Assembly: GCF_026283925.1 (NCBI RefSeq)
Contig: NZ_JAPDPF010000003.1
Location: 124,001 to 188,000 of the forward strand
DNA from: Dyella halodurans
GTDB lineage: Bacteria; Pseudomonadota; Gammaproteobacteria; Xanthomonadales; Rhodanobacteraceae
Reading direction: 5' to 3'
DNA length: 64,000 nt
Below, one piece after another: positions 48,155 to 59,907 of the stretch. Position numbers and translations under genes: made by a program. How positions within the stretch are numbered: the first letter of the stretch is position 1; each line of letters starts with the position of its first letter. Under the pieces are notes generated by a model. That model saw nothing but the letters and a program-made list of their open reading frames with translations. It searched no databases and had not been told where the DNA came from.

Positions 48155-48230
48155 TGTAGGAGCGCGCCCTGTGCGCGAAGAGCCTACGCAGCGGCAACGC
48201 CGTGATCGCGCACAGGGTGCGCGCCTACAT
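48155..48230. repeat. REP-like inverted pair (GCGCCCTGTGCGCGA family)
   Basis: TGTAGGAGCGCGCCCTGTGC (48155-48174) and GCACAGGGTGCGCGCCTACA (48210-48229) are inverted copies between phaZ and the convergent threonine aldolase gene. Same family as 3720-3844 and 56125-56272. Confidence 0.85.
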
Positions 48231-48262
48231 GGCGAGCGCATGCACTGCGTACGAACAACGGC

Positions 48263-49282
48263 CTAGCTACGGACGAAGAATCGCCGGAACGCATCGACCG
48301 TTCGCGCGATGCCTTCATCGTCGATATCGAGATGGGTGACCAGCCGCAGCGTCGGCAGATAACCGACGCTGATGCGCACGCCGGCCTCGCGCAAATGGAC
48401 GTCCAGTTCGCGCAGGCGATCCGCCGGCACATCGACAAAGACCATATTGGTGTAGTGACCCAGCAGCTTGACGCCGGGAATCTCGCCCAGCCCCGCCGCC
48501 AGGGTTGCCGCACGCGCATGATCGTCGGCCAGGCGCGCCACATGATGGTCCAGCGCATAATTCGCCGCTGCCGCCAGCAGGCCCGCCTGGCGCCAGCCGC
48601 CACCAGTGACCTTGCGCCAGCGGCGCGCCTTCTCGATCAGCGCCGCATTGCCCACCAGCACCGAACCCACCGGTGCGCCCAGACCCTTGGACAGGCATAC
48701 CGACACGCTATCGAAGTGCTTGGCAATCTCGCGGGCGGCCACACCGCTGGCGATAGCGGCATTGTAGAGGCGCGCTCCGTCCAGGTGCAGGCCCAGTCCG
48801 CGCTCGCGTGTGAACGCATGCGCTGCCCGGATGTAGTCCAGCGACATCACGCGGCCATGCCAGGTGTTTTCCAGCGCCAGCACGCGCGTGCGGGCGAAAT
48901 GCGGATCGATCGGCTTGATCGCTGCGGCGACCTTGTCCAGGGGCAGTGATCCATCGACGTCCTGGGGAATCGGCTGCGGCTGGATCGAGCCCAGCACCGC
49001 TGCGCCACCGCCCTCGAACTTGTAGGTATGCGCATCCGCGCCCACCACATACTCGTCGCCGCGCTCGCAGTGTGCCATCAGCGCCAGCAGGTTCGACTGC
49101 GTCCCGGTGGGTACGAACAGTGCCGCCTCGAAGCCCAGGTCGTCCGCCACGCGCCGCTGCAGCGCATTGACGGTCGGGTCTTCGCCATACACGTCGTCGC
49201 CCACGGCGGCATCCAGCATGGCCGAGCGCATGGCCGGAGTGGGACGGGTGACGGTATCGCTACGCAGGTCGATCGGTTCCAC
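48263..49282 (-). CDS. ltaE: low-specificity threonine aldolase
   Basis: LtaE cleaves threonine/allo-threonine to glycine and acetaldehyde. The 339-residue PLP fold-type I protein has [18 protein letters not shown] at the N-terminus, [47 protein letters not shown], and the PLP-lysine block [18 protein letters not shown]. The start is GTG at 49282, giving MEPIDLRSD. Divergent from the HU-like gene. Confidence 0.93.
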   Translation of the reverse strand: MEPIDLRSDTVTRPTPAMRSAMLDAAVGDDVYGEDPTVNALQRRVADDLGFEAALFVPTGTQSNLLALMAHCERGDEYVVGADAHTYKFEGGGAAVLGSIQPQPIPQDVDGSLPLDKVAAAIKPIDPHFARTRVLALENTWHGRVMSLDYIRAAHAFTRERGLGLHLDGARLYNAAIASGVAAREIAKHFDSVSVCLSKGLGAPVGSVLVGNAALIEKARRWRKVTGGGWRQAGLLAAAANYALDHHVARLADDHARAATLAAGLGEIPGVKLLGHYTNMVFVDVPADRLRELDVHLREAGVRISVGYLPTLRLVTHLDIDDEGIARTVDAFRRFFVRS

Positions 49283-49414
49283 GGTGATTGCTCTTTCAGG
49301 GACAGACGAACAGCTTGCGCACTTGCCGGGCGCCAGGCAAGCGCTTCCAGATCAAGAAACGCATGACCGCAGGGATCTACGCTTGGCTCACCGAGACAAG
49401 AAGGAGCCACGACC

Positions 49415-49693
49415 ATGAACAAAGGCGACGTGATCAAGGAAGTAGCCGCGAAGACGGGACTAGCGCCAGAGCAATGCGAGGCCGCCCTGAAGGCTTTCGA
49501 AGCCATTTGCGGCGATGCGCTGACGCACAAGTTCAAGGGTCTTAGGCACGATCACGCTCACGTCATCGACGAGATGGCCCGCAAGACCGGCCAGAGCGAG
49601 CAGGCATGCCAGCTCGTGATGAAGGCGTTCGAGGAGGTGTTCGACGAGGCCTTGAGCGCCAAGCTCGGCTTCCTCCGCAAGAGCGCCACCTAA
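49415..49693 (+). CDS. small protein of two HU-like helical halves
   Basis: The 92-residue protein opens MNKGDVIKEVAAKTGLAPEQ, close to the first helices of HU/IHF. Where HU continues into its DNA-binding beta-arms (VQLVGFGTF and PxTG), this protein instead has a second copy of the helical part: HVIDEMARKTGQSEQACQLV. The two halves (about 1-42 and 47-85) are similar to each other. It therefore looks like a tandem HU dimerisation unit without arms. AAGGAG eight bases upstream marks the start. It is divergent from ltaE and about 95 bp before the ABC exporter gene. Function unknown. Confidence 0.75.
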   Translation: MNKGDVIKEVAAKTGLAPEQCEAALKAFEAICGDALTHKFKGLRHDHAHVIDEMARKTGQSEQACQLVMKAFEEVFDEALSAKLGFLRKSAT

Positions 49694-49789
49694 GGCCACC
49701 ATGGGACAGCGCGGAAGCGATTGGGCTAGCCTTCGGTCCGCGGGGATCCTGCGTCCCTGGCGAACCCACCCCGGAACGGAGCCGCGCCG

Positions 49790-51601
<1,812 letters not shown>

Positions 51602-51658
51602 AACTCGGGATGCCGCGCCGACAGAGCCTGCCCTGAGCAGGACTTGTCGCAAGATTGG

Positions 51659-51695
51659 CCCCTCACCCTGCCCTCTCCCCAACGGGGAGAGGGAA
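51659..51695. repeat. single 'CCCTCTCCCC-GGGGAGAGGG' dispersed repeat
   Basis: CCCCTCACC followed by CCTCTCCCCAACGGGGAGAG forms a strong hairpin between the convergent ndvA and lptG stops. It could serve as a bidirectional terminator. Same family as 16872-17010; only one copy here. Confidence 0.8.
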
Positions 51696-51705
51696 AAGCC
51701 AGGGC

Positions 51706-52809
51706 TTAGCCGTGCTTGCGGAAGTACAGCCAGGCCACCAGGGCCAGCACCACCGCGGGCAGCAGGTTGGCGAGGAATGGCGGTACGCCGTAGACGGTGC
51801 CGAAGTTCACCATCGCCTTCTGCAGGAAGTACCAGCCAATCGCCAGCAGCATGCCGATGAACATGCGCTTGCCCAGGCCACCCGAACGCAGCGTGCCGAA
51901 CGCGAACGGCATCGCGCACAAGACCAGCACCAGCACGTTGAGCGGATACAGCGCGCGCGTCCAGAACGCCGAGGCATACACGCCGGGGTTCTGATTGTTC
52001 GCTTCCAGATAGGAGATATTGCGCCGCAGATCGCGCATCGGCAGGTATTGCGGCTGGATCACCGATTGCTCCAGCACCTGCGGATTCAGGTGCGAATCCC
52101 AGCGCTGGCTGGGGATCGTGGTGCTGTGCACGCCCTGCTCGTCGAGCGTGGAGCTGCGTACCTGGCTCATCACCCACTGCCGCCCATCGTGCTCGGCCGT
52201 CTGCGCCCAGTCGAAGTGGGTCACCTGCCCATCGGGCGTCAGCGTGAACACGCGCACGTCGTGCAGCTGCACGGTGGCGTGCGCGCCATGGCGTTTGGCC
52301 GTCCAACCCTTGGCATTGATGATGCGGTCGCCGTCGCGCGCCCACAGGCCGGACGCGCCACCCAGGCCGACGTTGTTGGTCTTCAGGCGCAGCTGCATCG
52401 CCTGGGCCTGCTGGTCGCCCCAGGGCGCCGCGGTTTCACCCAGGATCACCACGCCCACGATCAGGATGGCCACCACGCCCACCGCGGCCACGGCGATGCG
52501 CAACTTGGACAGGCCACACGCGCGCAGCGCGGTGAGTTCGTTGCTGCTGGCCAGGCCGCCCAGGCCAAGCAGGCCACCGATCAGCGCGGCATTGCCGAAC
52601 ATTTCGTACAGGCGGCGCGGAAACGTCACCAGCACGTAGACGACGGCATTGGTCAGGGTGAAGCCGTTCTTGCCTACGTTGCCGAGCTGGCGCAGGAACT
52701 GGAACACGGCGTCGAGGCCGGTGATCACCAGCCATACCATCAACATGGCGCTGAGCACGGTGATGCCGACCAGCCAGTCGACCCGCTTGATGCGCAACGC
52801 GGCGATCAC
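51706..52809 (-). CDS. lptG: LPS export permease LptG
   Basis: LptG pairs with LptF and the LptB ATPase to extract LPS from the inner membrane. The 367-residue protein has three N-terminal and three C-terminal membrane segments around a periplasmic beta-jellyroll. Family blocks include LGGLASSNELTALRACGLSKLRIAVAAVGV, VILGETAAPWGDQQAQ and PFAFGTLRSGGLGKRMFIG. The start is GTG, overlapping the lptF stop (GTGA), so the two are translationally coupled. Confidence 0.95.
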   Translation of the reverse strand: MIAALRIKRVDWLVGITVLSAMLMVWLVITGLDAVFQFLRQLGNVGKNGFTLTNAVVYVLVTFPRRLYEMFGNAALIGGLLGLGGLASSNELTALRACGLSKLRIAVAAVGVVAILIVGVVILGETAAPWGDQQAQAMQLRLKTNNVGLGGASGLWARDGDRIINAKGWTAKRHGAHATVQLHDVRVFTLTPDGQVTHFDWAQTAEHDGRQWVMSQVRSSTLDEQGVHSTTIPSQRWDSHLNPQVLEQSVIQPQYLPMRDLRRNISYLEANNQNPGVYASAFWTRALYPLNVLVLVLCAMPFAFGTLRSGGLGKRMFIGMLLAIGWYFLQKAMVNFGTVYGVPPFLANLLPAVVLALVAWLYFRKHG

Positions 52810-53909
52810 GCGGCCACCTTGCGCGGCTTGCGCTCGACGTATTGGCTACGGAACATCCACGCGGCAATGCCAAACACGATCAAACTCACCATCCACATCG
52901 GCCCCGCGTGATGCCAGTGGCCCTTGATGATCTGGCCACGGCACAGCGCCAGCAGCAGGTAATAGAAATAGAAGCTGAGCACGGCCAGCAGCAGGCGGCC
53001 AAAGCGCGGCTCGCGCGGCGTCTGCCGCGACAGCGGCATCGCCAGCATCAGCAGCACCAGGGTCATCGCCGGCGCGATGGTGCGCCAGGCGAACTCGGCG
53101 CGGGTATCGGGCGTGTTCGAGTTCAGCAGCGCCATCGTGGTCAACGATGCGGCGGGATCTTCGTCGCTGTTGTCTGCCTGGACGCTGGACAGCGAAGCGT
53201 CGTTGCGCTCGTACTTCATCTTGCGCCAGTTGTCCGCACCCAGCGGCAGGTCGTATTGCCAGCCATTCCAAAGCGCCAGGAAACGGTCGTTGCCGTCGCT
53301 TTCCTGGTACAGCTGGCCACGCTTGCCGGTAACCACCTTCACATGCGTCACCTTGTCGGAGCCGACTCGCTCGGTCGCAATGAAGGTATTGCCGAGCTGG
53401 CTGCCATCGCGGCTCAGCTCATCGACGAAGATGATGCCGCCCCGGCCTGGCAGCTCGGTGAAGCGTCCGGCATCGAGGCCGGCGGCGATCACCGAACGGT
53501 TGGCCGCGGCCACCAGGGCGTCCGACGTGCGCACGGCCCAGGGGCCCAGCCACAGCGACACCGCGCCCACCAGCACCGCCACGCTTAGCGCGAGGATCGA
53601 CATCGGGCGCAATAAACCATCGGCACCCATGCCCGACGAGGCGAGCACATGCATTTCGCTCTCACGGTACATGCGACCCAGGCCCAGCAAGACGCCCAGG
53701 AAGGCCGACAGCGGCAGCAACGTGGTGAGGCCGGTAAGCATGTTCAGGCCCAGCACCTGGAACATCACGCTGGCCGGAAAACTGCCGTTCGCCACCTGCT
53801 GCAACACGTGCGCGAACTGCGTGCCGGACATGATGGCCAGCAGCACGATGGCGGTCGCGGCTACGTTCTGAGCCAGCTCACGCAGGAAATATCGATCGAG
53901 GATGCTCAG
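52806..53909 (-). CDS. lptF: LPS export permease LptF, probable CTG start
   Basis: This 367-residue LptG partner has six membrane segments and a periplasmic domain: PLSAFLGVLLGLGRMYRESEMHVLASSGMG, LGPWAVRTSDALVAA and TLVLLMLAMPLSRQTPREPRFG. The first standard start codon in frame is GTG at 53846, which would remove the opening helix. The frame stays open to a CTG at 53909 giving LSILDRYFLRELAQNVAATA, the usual LptF beginning (LDRYxxRE). GAGGA lies six bases before this CTG, and an in-frame TGA lies just upstream. I therefore read a CTG start. Confidence 0.88.
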   Translation of the reverse strand: MSILDRYFLRELAQNVAATAIVLLAIMSGTQFAHVLQQVANGSFPASVMFQVLGLNMLTGLTTLLPLSAFLGVLLGLGRMYRESEMHVLASSGMGADGLLRPMSILALSVAVLVGAVSLWLGPWAVRTSDALVAAANRSVIAAGLDAGRFTELPGRGGIIFVDELSRDGSQLGNTFIATERVGSDKVTHVKVVTGKRGQLYQESDGNDRFLALWNGWQYDLPLGADNWRKMKYERNDASLSSVQADNSDEDPAASLTTMALLNSNTPDTRAEFAWRTIAPAMTLVLLMLAMPLSRQTPREPRFGRLLLAVLSFYFYYLLLALCRGQIIKGHWHHAGPMWMVSLIVFGIAAWMFRSQYVERKPRKVAA

Positions 53910-54120
53910 AAACGGTCCTCACGCACGTAGTAGCCCGCGGCGCGGGGGGCGCGCCTGAAGGACGGGAAACAACCGCTAAGTGTACGTGCTATCGCCCGGG
54001 TCATGGGGACAGGTTCTCGACATGCGATAAGATGAAGGGCTTGGCGCCGCGCCTTTCGAGGCCGGCAAACCCCAAGTCTAGCCTGTCCGAACCTTTCCGG
54101 ACCTTTCTGCAGGACATCAC

Positions 54121-55608
54121 ATGACTCTCCAGTTCAGCCTTGGCTCCGCCGCTCCCGAAACCGTCGATACCCCTTGCGTGGTGGTCGGCGTCTATGAGAA
54201 CGGTGTGCTCACCAGTGCCGCCGCCCGCGTCGACACCGCCGCCCATGGCGCCATCAAGCGCCAGGTGGAGAGCGGTGACATCAACGGCAAGGCCGGCACC
54301 ACGACGCTGCTGTATGCGCCCGAGGGCGTCACGGCCAAGCGCGTGCTGGTGGTCGGACTGGGAACGCAGAAGACGCTGGATGGTGCACGCTACCAGCGCG
54401 TGAACGGCGAAGCCGTTCGTGCACTCGGCCGCCTGCCGATCGACAGCGCCGTGTCCTACCTCAGCGAAGTCGACGTGCCCGGCCACGATGCCACCTGGCG
54501 CGTGCGCACCGCCGCCCTGGCCGCCGACCACGCCGCCTATCGCTACACCGCCACCTTCAAGCCGCGCGACAAGAGCCCGCAGCCGGAACTGGGCGCCCTC
54601 ACCCTCGCCGCTGGCCACGATGCGCAGGCTGGCCTCGACCAGGCCGAGGCGATCGCCGCCGGCGTGCGTTTTGCACGTGAGCTGGCGAACCTGCCGCCGA
54701 ACATCTGCAACCCGGCTTACATCGCCAGCCAGGCCAGCCAGTTCGCCGAGCAGCACGACAAGGTCAGCTGCAAGGTGCTCGATCACGTGGCCATGGAAGA
54801 ACTCGGCTTCGGCTCGCTGCTCGCGGTCGGTCGCGGCTCGGCCAACAAACCGAAGCTGGTGGTGCTCGAGTACAAGGGCGGCGCCGAGGGTGACAAGCCC
54901 TACGCGTTCGTCGGCAAGGGCATCACCTTCGACACCGGTGGCATCAGCCTCAAGCCGGGCCCCGGCATGGAAGAGATGAAGTTCGATATGGGCGGCGCCG
55001 CCGGCGTGCTCGGCAGCTTCGTCGCAACCGTGAAGCTGGGCCTGCCGGTCAATCTGGTGTGCGTGGTGCCGGCCGTGGAAAACATGCCCGATGGCGACGC
55101 CTACCGTCCCGGCGACGTGCTGACCAGCCTCTCAGGCCTGACCATCGAAGTGCTCAACACTGACGCCGAAGGTCGCCTGATCCTGTGCGACGCACTCACC
55201 TACACGACGCAGACGTTCCAGCCGAAGGTGCTGATCGATGCCGCCACGCTGACCGGCGCCTGCGTCATCGCCCTGGGCAAGCACGCCAGCGGCGTGATGA
55301 GCAAGCACGACGACCTCGCCGCCGAACTCATCGCCGCCGGTGAACAGGCACTCGATCGCGCCTGGCGCCTGCCGCTGTGGGACGACTACCAGGTGCAGCT
55401 GGAATCGGGCTTTGCCGACGTCGCCAATATCGGCGGCAAGAACGCCGGTGCGATCACCGCCGGCTGCTTCCTGGCGCGCTTCACCGAAGGCCAGCGCTGG
55501 GCCCATCTGGACATTGCGGGCACCGCCTGGGACGAAGGCCGCAAGGGCCTGGCCACCGGTCGGCCGGTGTCGTTGCTGGTGCAGTGGCTGATCGACCGCA
55601 GCGTCTAA
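54121..55608 (+). CDS. pepA: leucyl aminopeptidase
   Basis: PepA removes N-terminal residues from peptides; in E. coli it also serves as an accessory DNA-binding factor in Xer recombination. The 495-residue M17 enzyme has [52 protein letters not shown] (metal site), [20 protein letters not shown], and the signature [14 protein letters not shown]. The ATG at 54121 has AGGA six bases upstream. It is divergent from lptF, the standard arrangement, and followed by holC. Confidence 0.96.
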   Translation: MTLQFSLGSAAPETVDTPCVVVGVYENGVLTSAAARVDTAAHGAIKRQVESGDINGKAGTTTLLYAPEGVTAKRVLVVGLGTQKTLDGARYQRVNGEAVRALGRLPIDSAVSYLSEVDVPGHDATWRVRTAALAADHAAYRYTATFKPRDKSPQPELGALTLAAGHDAQAGLDQAEAIAAGVRFARELANLPPNICNPAYIASQASQFAEQHDKVSCKVLDHVAMEELGFGSLLAVGRGSANKPKLVVLEYKGGAEGDKPYAFVGKGITFDTGGISLKPGPGMEEMKFDMGGAAGVLGSFVATVKLGLPVNLVCVVPAVENMPDGDAYRPGDVLTSLSGLTIEVLNTDAEGRLILCDALTYTTQTFQPKVLIDAATLTGACVIALGKHASGVMSKHDDLAAELIAAGEQALDRAWRLPLWDDYQVQLESGFADVANIGGKNAGAITAGCFLARFTEGQRWAHLDIAGTAWDEGRKGLATGRPVSLLVQWLIDRSV

Positions 55609-55617
55609 GCGGCCGCC

Positions 55618-55649
55618 ATCGTCATTCCGGCCAAGGCCGGAATGACGAT
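55618..55649. repeat. palindrome between pepA and holC
   Basis: A 15-bp perfect stem (ATCGTCATTCCGGCC with its complement) around a two-base AA loop, followed by CCCCCTTTC. It is a dispersed-type palindrome related to the GTCATCCC family and could act as a weak terminator. Confidence 0.75.
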
Positions 55650-55678
55650 CCCCCTTTCTTCGCCCTGGCTTCCAGCCC

Positions 55679-56101
55679 ATGCCTCGTGCCGATTTCTATC
55701 TGATCGACAAGCCGCGCTTTCGCGAGCAACCGCTGTTGCTGGTGTGCGAGTTGGCCAAACGCGCCTATGCCTCGCAACGGCCCACCCTGATCCTCGCCCG
55801 CGACTTCGCCCAGGCGGAGGCAATCGATGAGCTGCTGTGGGCGTTCGAGGAAGATGGCTATATCCCGCACCAGCTGGCCGGTGACGACGACGATGCGAAC
55901 ACGGCCGTGCTGATCGTGCCACCTGGCATCGATACCGCCGATCGGCCGTTGCAGATCAATCTGCGCGAGGCCTGCCCGGCCGGCCACTACGATCGCGTGC
56001 TGGAAGTGGTGGCCGCGGATCCGGCCGAACGCGAGGGCTCGCGCACACGCTGGGGCGAGTACAAGCGGCGCGGCTTTGAGGTGAACAAGTTCGATATGTA
56101 G
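55679..56101 (+). CDS. holC: DNA polymerase III subunit chi
   Basis: HolC (140 residues) binds SSB and psi, linking the clamp loader to single-strand-bound DNA. Family features are ADFYLIDKPRFREQPLLLVCELAKRAYASQRPTLIL, the acidic Asp run in GDDDDANTAVLIVPPG, and the end WGEYKRRGFEVNKFDM. It follows pepA after 70 bp. The usual next gene, valS, is not here; a REP pair and a sensor kinase follow instead. Confidence 0.93.
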   Translation: MPRADFYLIDKPRFREQPLLLVCELAKRAYASQRPTLILARDFAQAEAIDELLWAFEEDGYIPHQLAGDDDDANTAVLIVPPGIDTADRPLQINLREACPAGHYDRVLEVVAADPAEREGSRTRWGEYKRRGFEVNKFDM

Positions 56102-56124
56102 CTGGCCTTGCTCGCTCGCGTGCG

Positions 56125-56272
56125 CTGCAGGAGCGCACCCAGTGCGCGATTACGGCATCACCGCTCCGTTAGTTTTTCACTCGGGCCATCCTTGGCCCTC
56201 GCCCTTCGGGCAGCTGGCGCTGTGCCATCCGGCAGTCCTGCCGGATGATCGCGCACAGGGTGCGCTCCTACA
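56125..56272. repeat. REP-like inverted pair with inner stem
   Basis: TGCAGGAGCGCACCCAGTGC (from 56126) and GCGCACAGGGTGCGCTCCTA (56251-56270) are inverted. The inner CATCCGGCAG/CTGCCGGATG stem (56226-56247) is shared with the copy at 3720-3844. It lies between the convergent holC and sensor kinase genes. An A-run (CAAAAAAAAC) follows it on the plus strand. Confidence 0.85.
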
Positions 56273-56340
56273 AAAAAAACAGATCTGGCGCCCGTGGATT
56301 TATTGGCGGCGACGTTCAGGCAAACCGTAGCGTCACCAGG

Positions 56341-59300
56341 TCACGCCACATTGGCCTGGGCCGGCAACGGCTCCAGATGCGCCATGATGGCGTCGACCAG
56401 TTGCTCGCCGGTGAGCGGCTTGCGCAGGAACCCATCCATGCCCGCCGCGCGCGCCAGCGCTTCCTCGTCACCGCCCGTGCGGGCGGTGATCGCCACGATG
56501 GGCATGCGCTGGCCGGGTTCCTCGCGCTGGCGGATCAGTCGCGCGATCTGGAAACCGTCGATACCCGGCAAGTCGAGATCCAACAGGATCACATCGCACG
56601 GCGCCTGGGCGAGTTCGGCCAGGGCAGCCAGTCCATTGACCACATAGCGCACCTCATGACCTGCTCGCTCCAGCAGGCCACGGATCACCGCGGCGACGAT
56701 GGCGTCGTCTTCGACCAACAGCACGTTGAGCAAGGGTATCGGCGCACGTTCGCCGCGCACGCTGGCTGCGTCATGCCATTCCGGGGCAAGCGGCAGTGGC
56801 AGGCGCACATGGAAGGTGCTGCCGTAGGCCAGCTTCGACTCCAGCTCGATACTGCCGCCCATCATCGCCACCAGCTCGCGGCAGATGGCCAGGCCCAGCC
56901 CGCTGCCCGCCCGCCGCCTTGGACCGGTGGCCTGTTCGAAACGCTCGAACAGGCGCGCCCGGCTGGCTTCGGGTATGCCAGGGCCGGTATCGATGATGCT
57001 GAAACACAGGCCGTGCTGGGTGCGCCGCGCACGCAACGTGACACTGCCGCGCTCGGTGAACTTCATGGCGTTGTTGGCCATGTTGAGCAAGACCTGCTTG
57101 ATACGCACGGCATCGCCAATCATGCGGTGCGGCAGGTCATCGGCGATGTCCACGTCGAAACGCAGGCCCTTGGCCTGCGCCTGACTCTGTTCGAGGTGGG
57201 CCACGTCGTTGACCAGCGAACGCGGATCGAACGGTGCGAGCTCCAGATCCAGCTTGCCCGCCTCGATGCGCGCCAGGTCGAGGGCGTCGTTGAGCAATTT
57301 GAGCAACATGCCGCCCGAACGTTGCATGGCCTCCGCGTAATGACGCTGAATCTGACTGAGCGGCGTGCTCAACAGCAATTCCGCCATGCCGATGACACCG
57401 GTCATAGGCGTGCGTATCTCATGGCTGAGCGTGGCGAGGAACTGGGTTTTTGCCGCACTCGCCTGTTCAGCCAGTCGGCTGCGCTGCTCGGCCAGCTGGA
57501 TCTGATGGCGTTGTGCCAGGCGACGGCGCCATGCCTGCAAGGCCAGCCAGAGCGCCAGCACGGCCAGCAGCACATAGCCGCCCCACGCCCACCAGCGCGC
57601 CCATGGCGGCGCCTGCACGTGGATCTGCACGGGTGCCGGCAGACTTACCCATTCGCCATCCGCGCCTGCCGCCATGACGTCCAGCGTGTAGTCGCCCGTG
57701 CCCAGCCCGGCAAAATCGCGCTCACCGCGGCTGCCAGTGTCCACCCACGCGGTATCCACGCCATGCAGATAAAAACGGTAACGGTTGGCGGCCGGGTCGA
57801 TATACGAGAACACGCGCGACTCAACATTGAGTCCACGATCCTTCCAGCCGATGAACAGTTCGCCGGATGAAGAGAGCGGCAGATCCTGCTGCACGCCATC
57901 GCGAAGCACGCTGACGCGCGTGATCTCGACCTGCGGTGGCGTGACGTGCTCGTCGATGCGATTGGGATTGAAGCCCATCACGCCGCCGAGCGTAGGCGCG
58001 TAGATGGTGCCATCCGCAGAGCGTCCGAAGCCGCGCAGAAATTCGCCGTTGCTCAGGCCGTCCTGCAAGCCGAGCTGACGGAAACGGCCACTGGCCGGAT
58101 CGAAGCGCCAGAGCCCATCGCGGCCGAAAATCCACACGCGCCGATGCCGGTCCACCGCCAGGTCAACGACGTTGATCGACGGCCAGCCATGCGCGCCATC
58201 GACCTTGTGGTCCAGCGCCAGGCCATCGCCTTCGTAGTGATAATGTTCGAGCCCGTCGGGTCGGGCCATCCACAGCCCATCCTCGGTAAAGTCGAAGGCA
58301 TCCACGGCCTGGTCGTTGTTGACGCCCGGCACCGGTTCGAAATGATCGCGCGTGCGGTCCAGGCGCAACATGCCGCCATCGCTGGCATACCAGAAGGTGC
58401 CGCGGTTGAGGGTAATCTGGCTGCCCCAGCGGGATTTTTCGTCCGCCGGCAAGAACGGCACCGGCGAAACCTCCAGGGTCTCCTGGTCGACACGGAACAA
58501 ACCCTCGCCAAACGTACGCGCATAAAGCTTGTCATCCGGTCCGACCTCCACCTCAAGCGGATGCCGCATGCCCTTGCTGCTCGAAGGCACCATGTCGAGC
58601 TTGCCGTTGCTATAGCGAAACAGCGCGCCCTGCACGGTGATCCACAAACGTGATTGCGCATCCTGGGTCATGCCCAACACATCGCCGCGCAAGCCGGACA
58701 GCACATGCTCGACTGCGCCGGTGGCCGGCCACAGCCTGTCCACGCGCCCATTGCGTTCGCCTACCCAGATCGAGCTGTCCCAGCCGCGGGCAATCGCGTG
58801 GGCCACGGAGTCGCGCAGGCTCAACTCATCGTCAGGGATATGCGTGAAGCGGCTGACGCTGTTCCAACCGGGCGCGAGATAGGCCACGCCGCCATCGAAC
58901 AACGCAATCCACAGACCACCCTCGTTGTCGGTATGGATTTGCCACACCCAGGTGCCCGGCAGGTTTCCGTACAGCACGGGTTGGTTGATGACACCTTGCA
59001 ACGGCGCGCCCTTGCCGTTTTGCAAGAACAGTCCGCGCTGGGTACCCACCCATAACCGCCCGGCACCGTCACGGGCGCTGCCCAGCACATTGGTTTCAGG
59101 CAGCTCGCCACGCCCGACCTGGCGAGCAAGGTCATCGCTGCCCACCACGAACAGGCCGTGCGACGACGCGATACGTATCTCGTCGCCGTCCCCGTCAATG
59201 CGCCAGGCGTCCAGCGCCTGCCCGGCCCGGTCCGTGGCGATCGCATGAAATACGCCGGCCGCATCGCGACGAAAGACGCCGTTGTCGCTACCGACCCACA

Positions 59301-59907
59301 ACTGCCCGCGCGCGTCCACGAACAGGGCGCCGACGGTGCCCAGCGCGGCCGGCTGATCGCCAGCCGGCGGCACCACCACGTGATCGAAGCCACGACCATC
59401 GACACGCATGCGATCGAGGCCCGCGGCCGTGCCAACCCAGAGGGTGCCATCGCCGGTCTGCGCAATCGACCAGGCCTTGTCACTGCTCAGGCTCGACGGG
59501 TCCTTCGGCTCGTGCCCCCAATGCTGGAATGCATCGGAGCGCTGGTCGTAGCGATTGAGGCCTGCTTCCAGCCCGGCCGCCCACAAATGCCCGCTCCGGT
59601 CGAAGACCAGGGCGGAGATGCCATTGTTGAACAGCGATTGCGGCTCGCCTGCGACGTGGCGAAACACCTTGAAGCGGACCCCGTCATAGCGGGCGATACC
59701 GCTCTTGGTGCCGAACCACATCGCCCCATCCGGCGCCTGCGCGATGGTGTACACACTGCTGCTGGGAAGCCCCTCGGCGGTGCCGTAGCGACGGAACTGC
59801 GGCGTTGGCAAGGTCGCGGCGGCCGAAGGCGCGACTGCCGTGGTAGCCACTGCAGCCGTGGGTGTGGTGCCGAACAGGAAGACGCTGAGCAGCAAAGACG
59901 GCAGCAT
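56341..59907 (-). CDS. hybrid two-component sensor histidine kinase with propeller periplasmic domain
   Basis: The 1188-residue membrane sensor has a signal peptide and a long periplasmic region of two-component-propeller repeats (about 35-690, many 'GxLWVGT/GLNRYD' blades). A Y_Y_Y-type domain (about 700-765) and one membrane segment (about 770-795) follow. The kinase core has His829 in FLATLSHEIRTPMTGVIGMA, with HATPase motifs ANNAMKFTE, DTGPGIPE and GSGLGLAI. A C-terminal receiver carries Asp1110 (ILLDLDLPG) and Lys1163. It has no AraC-type output domain, unlike Bacteroidetes HTCS proteins. Partner regulator not found nearby. The start at 59907 has a G-rich SD. Confidence 0.93.
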   Translation of the reverse strand: MLPSLLLSVFLFGTTPTAAVATTAVAPSAAATLPTPQFRRYGTAEGLPSSSVYTIAQAPDGAMWFGTKSGIARYDGVRFKVFRHVAGEPQSLFNNGISALVFDRSGHLWAAGLEAGLNRYDQRSDAFQHWGHEPKDPSSLSSDKAWSIAQTGDGTLWVGTAAGLDRMRVDGRGFDHVVVPPAGDQPAALGTVGALFVDARGQLWVGSDNGVFRRDAAGVFHAIATDRAGQALDAWRIDGDGDEIRIASSHGLFVVGSDDLARQVGRGELPETNVLGSARDGAGRLWVGTQRGLFLQNGKGAPLQGVINQPVLYGNLPGTWVWQIHTDNEGGLWIALFDGGVAYLAPGWNSVSRFTHIPDDELSLRDSVAHAIARGWDSSIWVGERNGRVDRLWPATGAVEHVLSGLRGDVLGMTQDAQSRLWITVQGALFRYSNGKLDMVPSSSKGMRHPLEVEVGPDDKLYARTFGEGLFRVDQETLEVSPVPFLPADEKSRWGSQITLNRGTFWYASDGGMLRLDRTRDHFEPVPGVNNDQAVDAFDFTEDGLWMARPDGLEHYHYEGDGLALDHKVDGAHGWPSINVVDLAVDRHRRVWIFGRDGLWRFDPASGRFRQLGLQDGLSNGEFLRGFGRSADGTIYAPTLGGVMGFNPNRIDEHVTPPQVEITRVSVLRDGVQQDLPLSSSGELFIGWKDRGLNVESRVFSYIDPAANRYRFYLHGVDTAWVDTGSRGERDFAGLGTGDYTLDVMAAGADGEWVSLPAPVQIHVQAPPWARWWAWGGYVLLAVLALWLALQAWRRRLAQRHQIQLAEQRSRLAEQASAAKTQFLATLSHEIRTPMTGVIGMAELLLSTPLSQIQRHYAEAMQRSGGMLLKLLNDALDLARIEAGKLDLELAPFDPRSLVNDVAHLEQSQAQAKGLRFDVDIADDLPHRMIGDAVRIKQVLLNMANNAMKFTERGSVTLRARRTQHGLCFSIIDTGPGIPEASRARLFERFEQATGPRRRAGSGLGLAICRELVAMMGGSIELESKLAYGSTFHVRLPLPLAPEWHDAASVRGERAPIPLLNVLLVEDDAIVAAVIRGLLERAGHEVRYVVNGLAALAELAQAPCDVILLDLDLPGIDGFQIARLIRQREEPGQRMPIVAITARTGGDEEALARAAGMDGFLRKPLTGEQLVDAIMAHLEPLPAQANVA

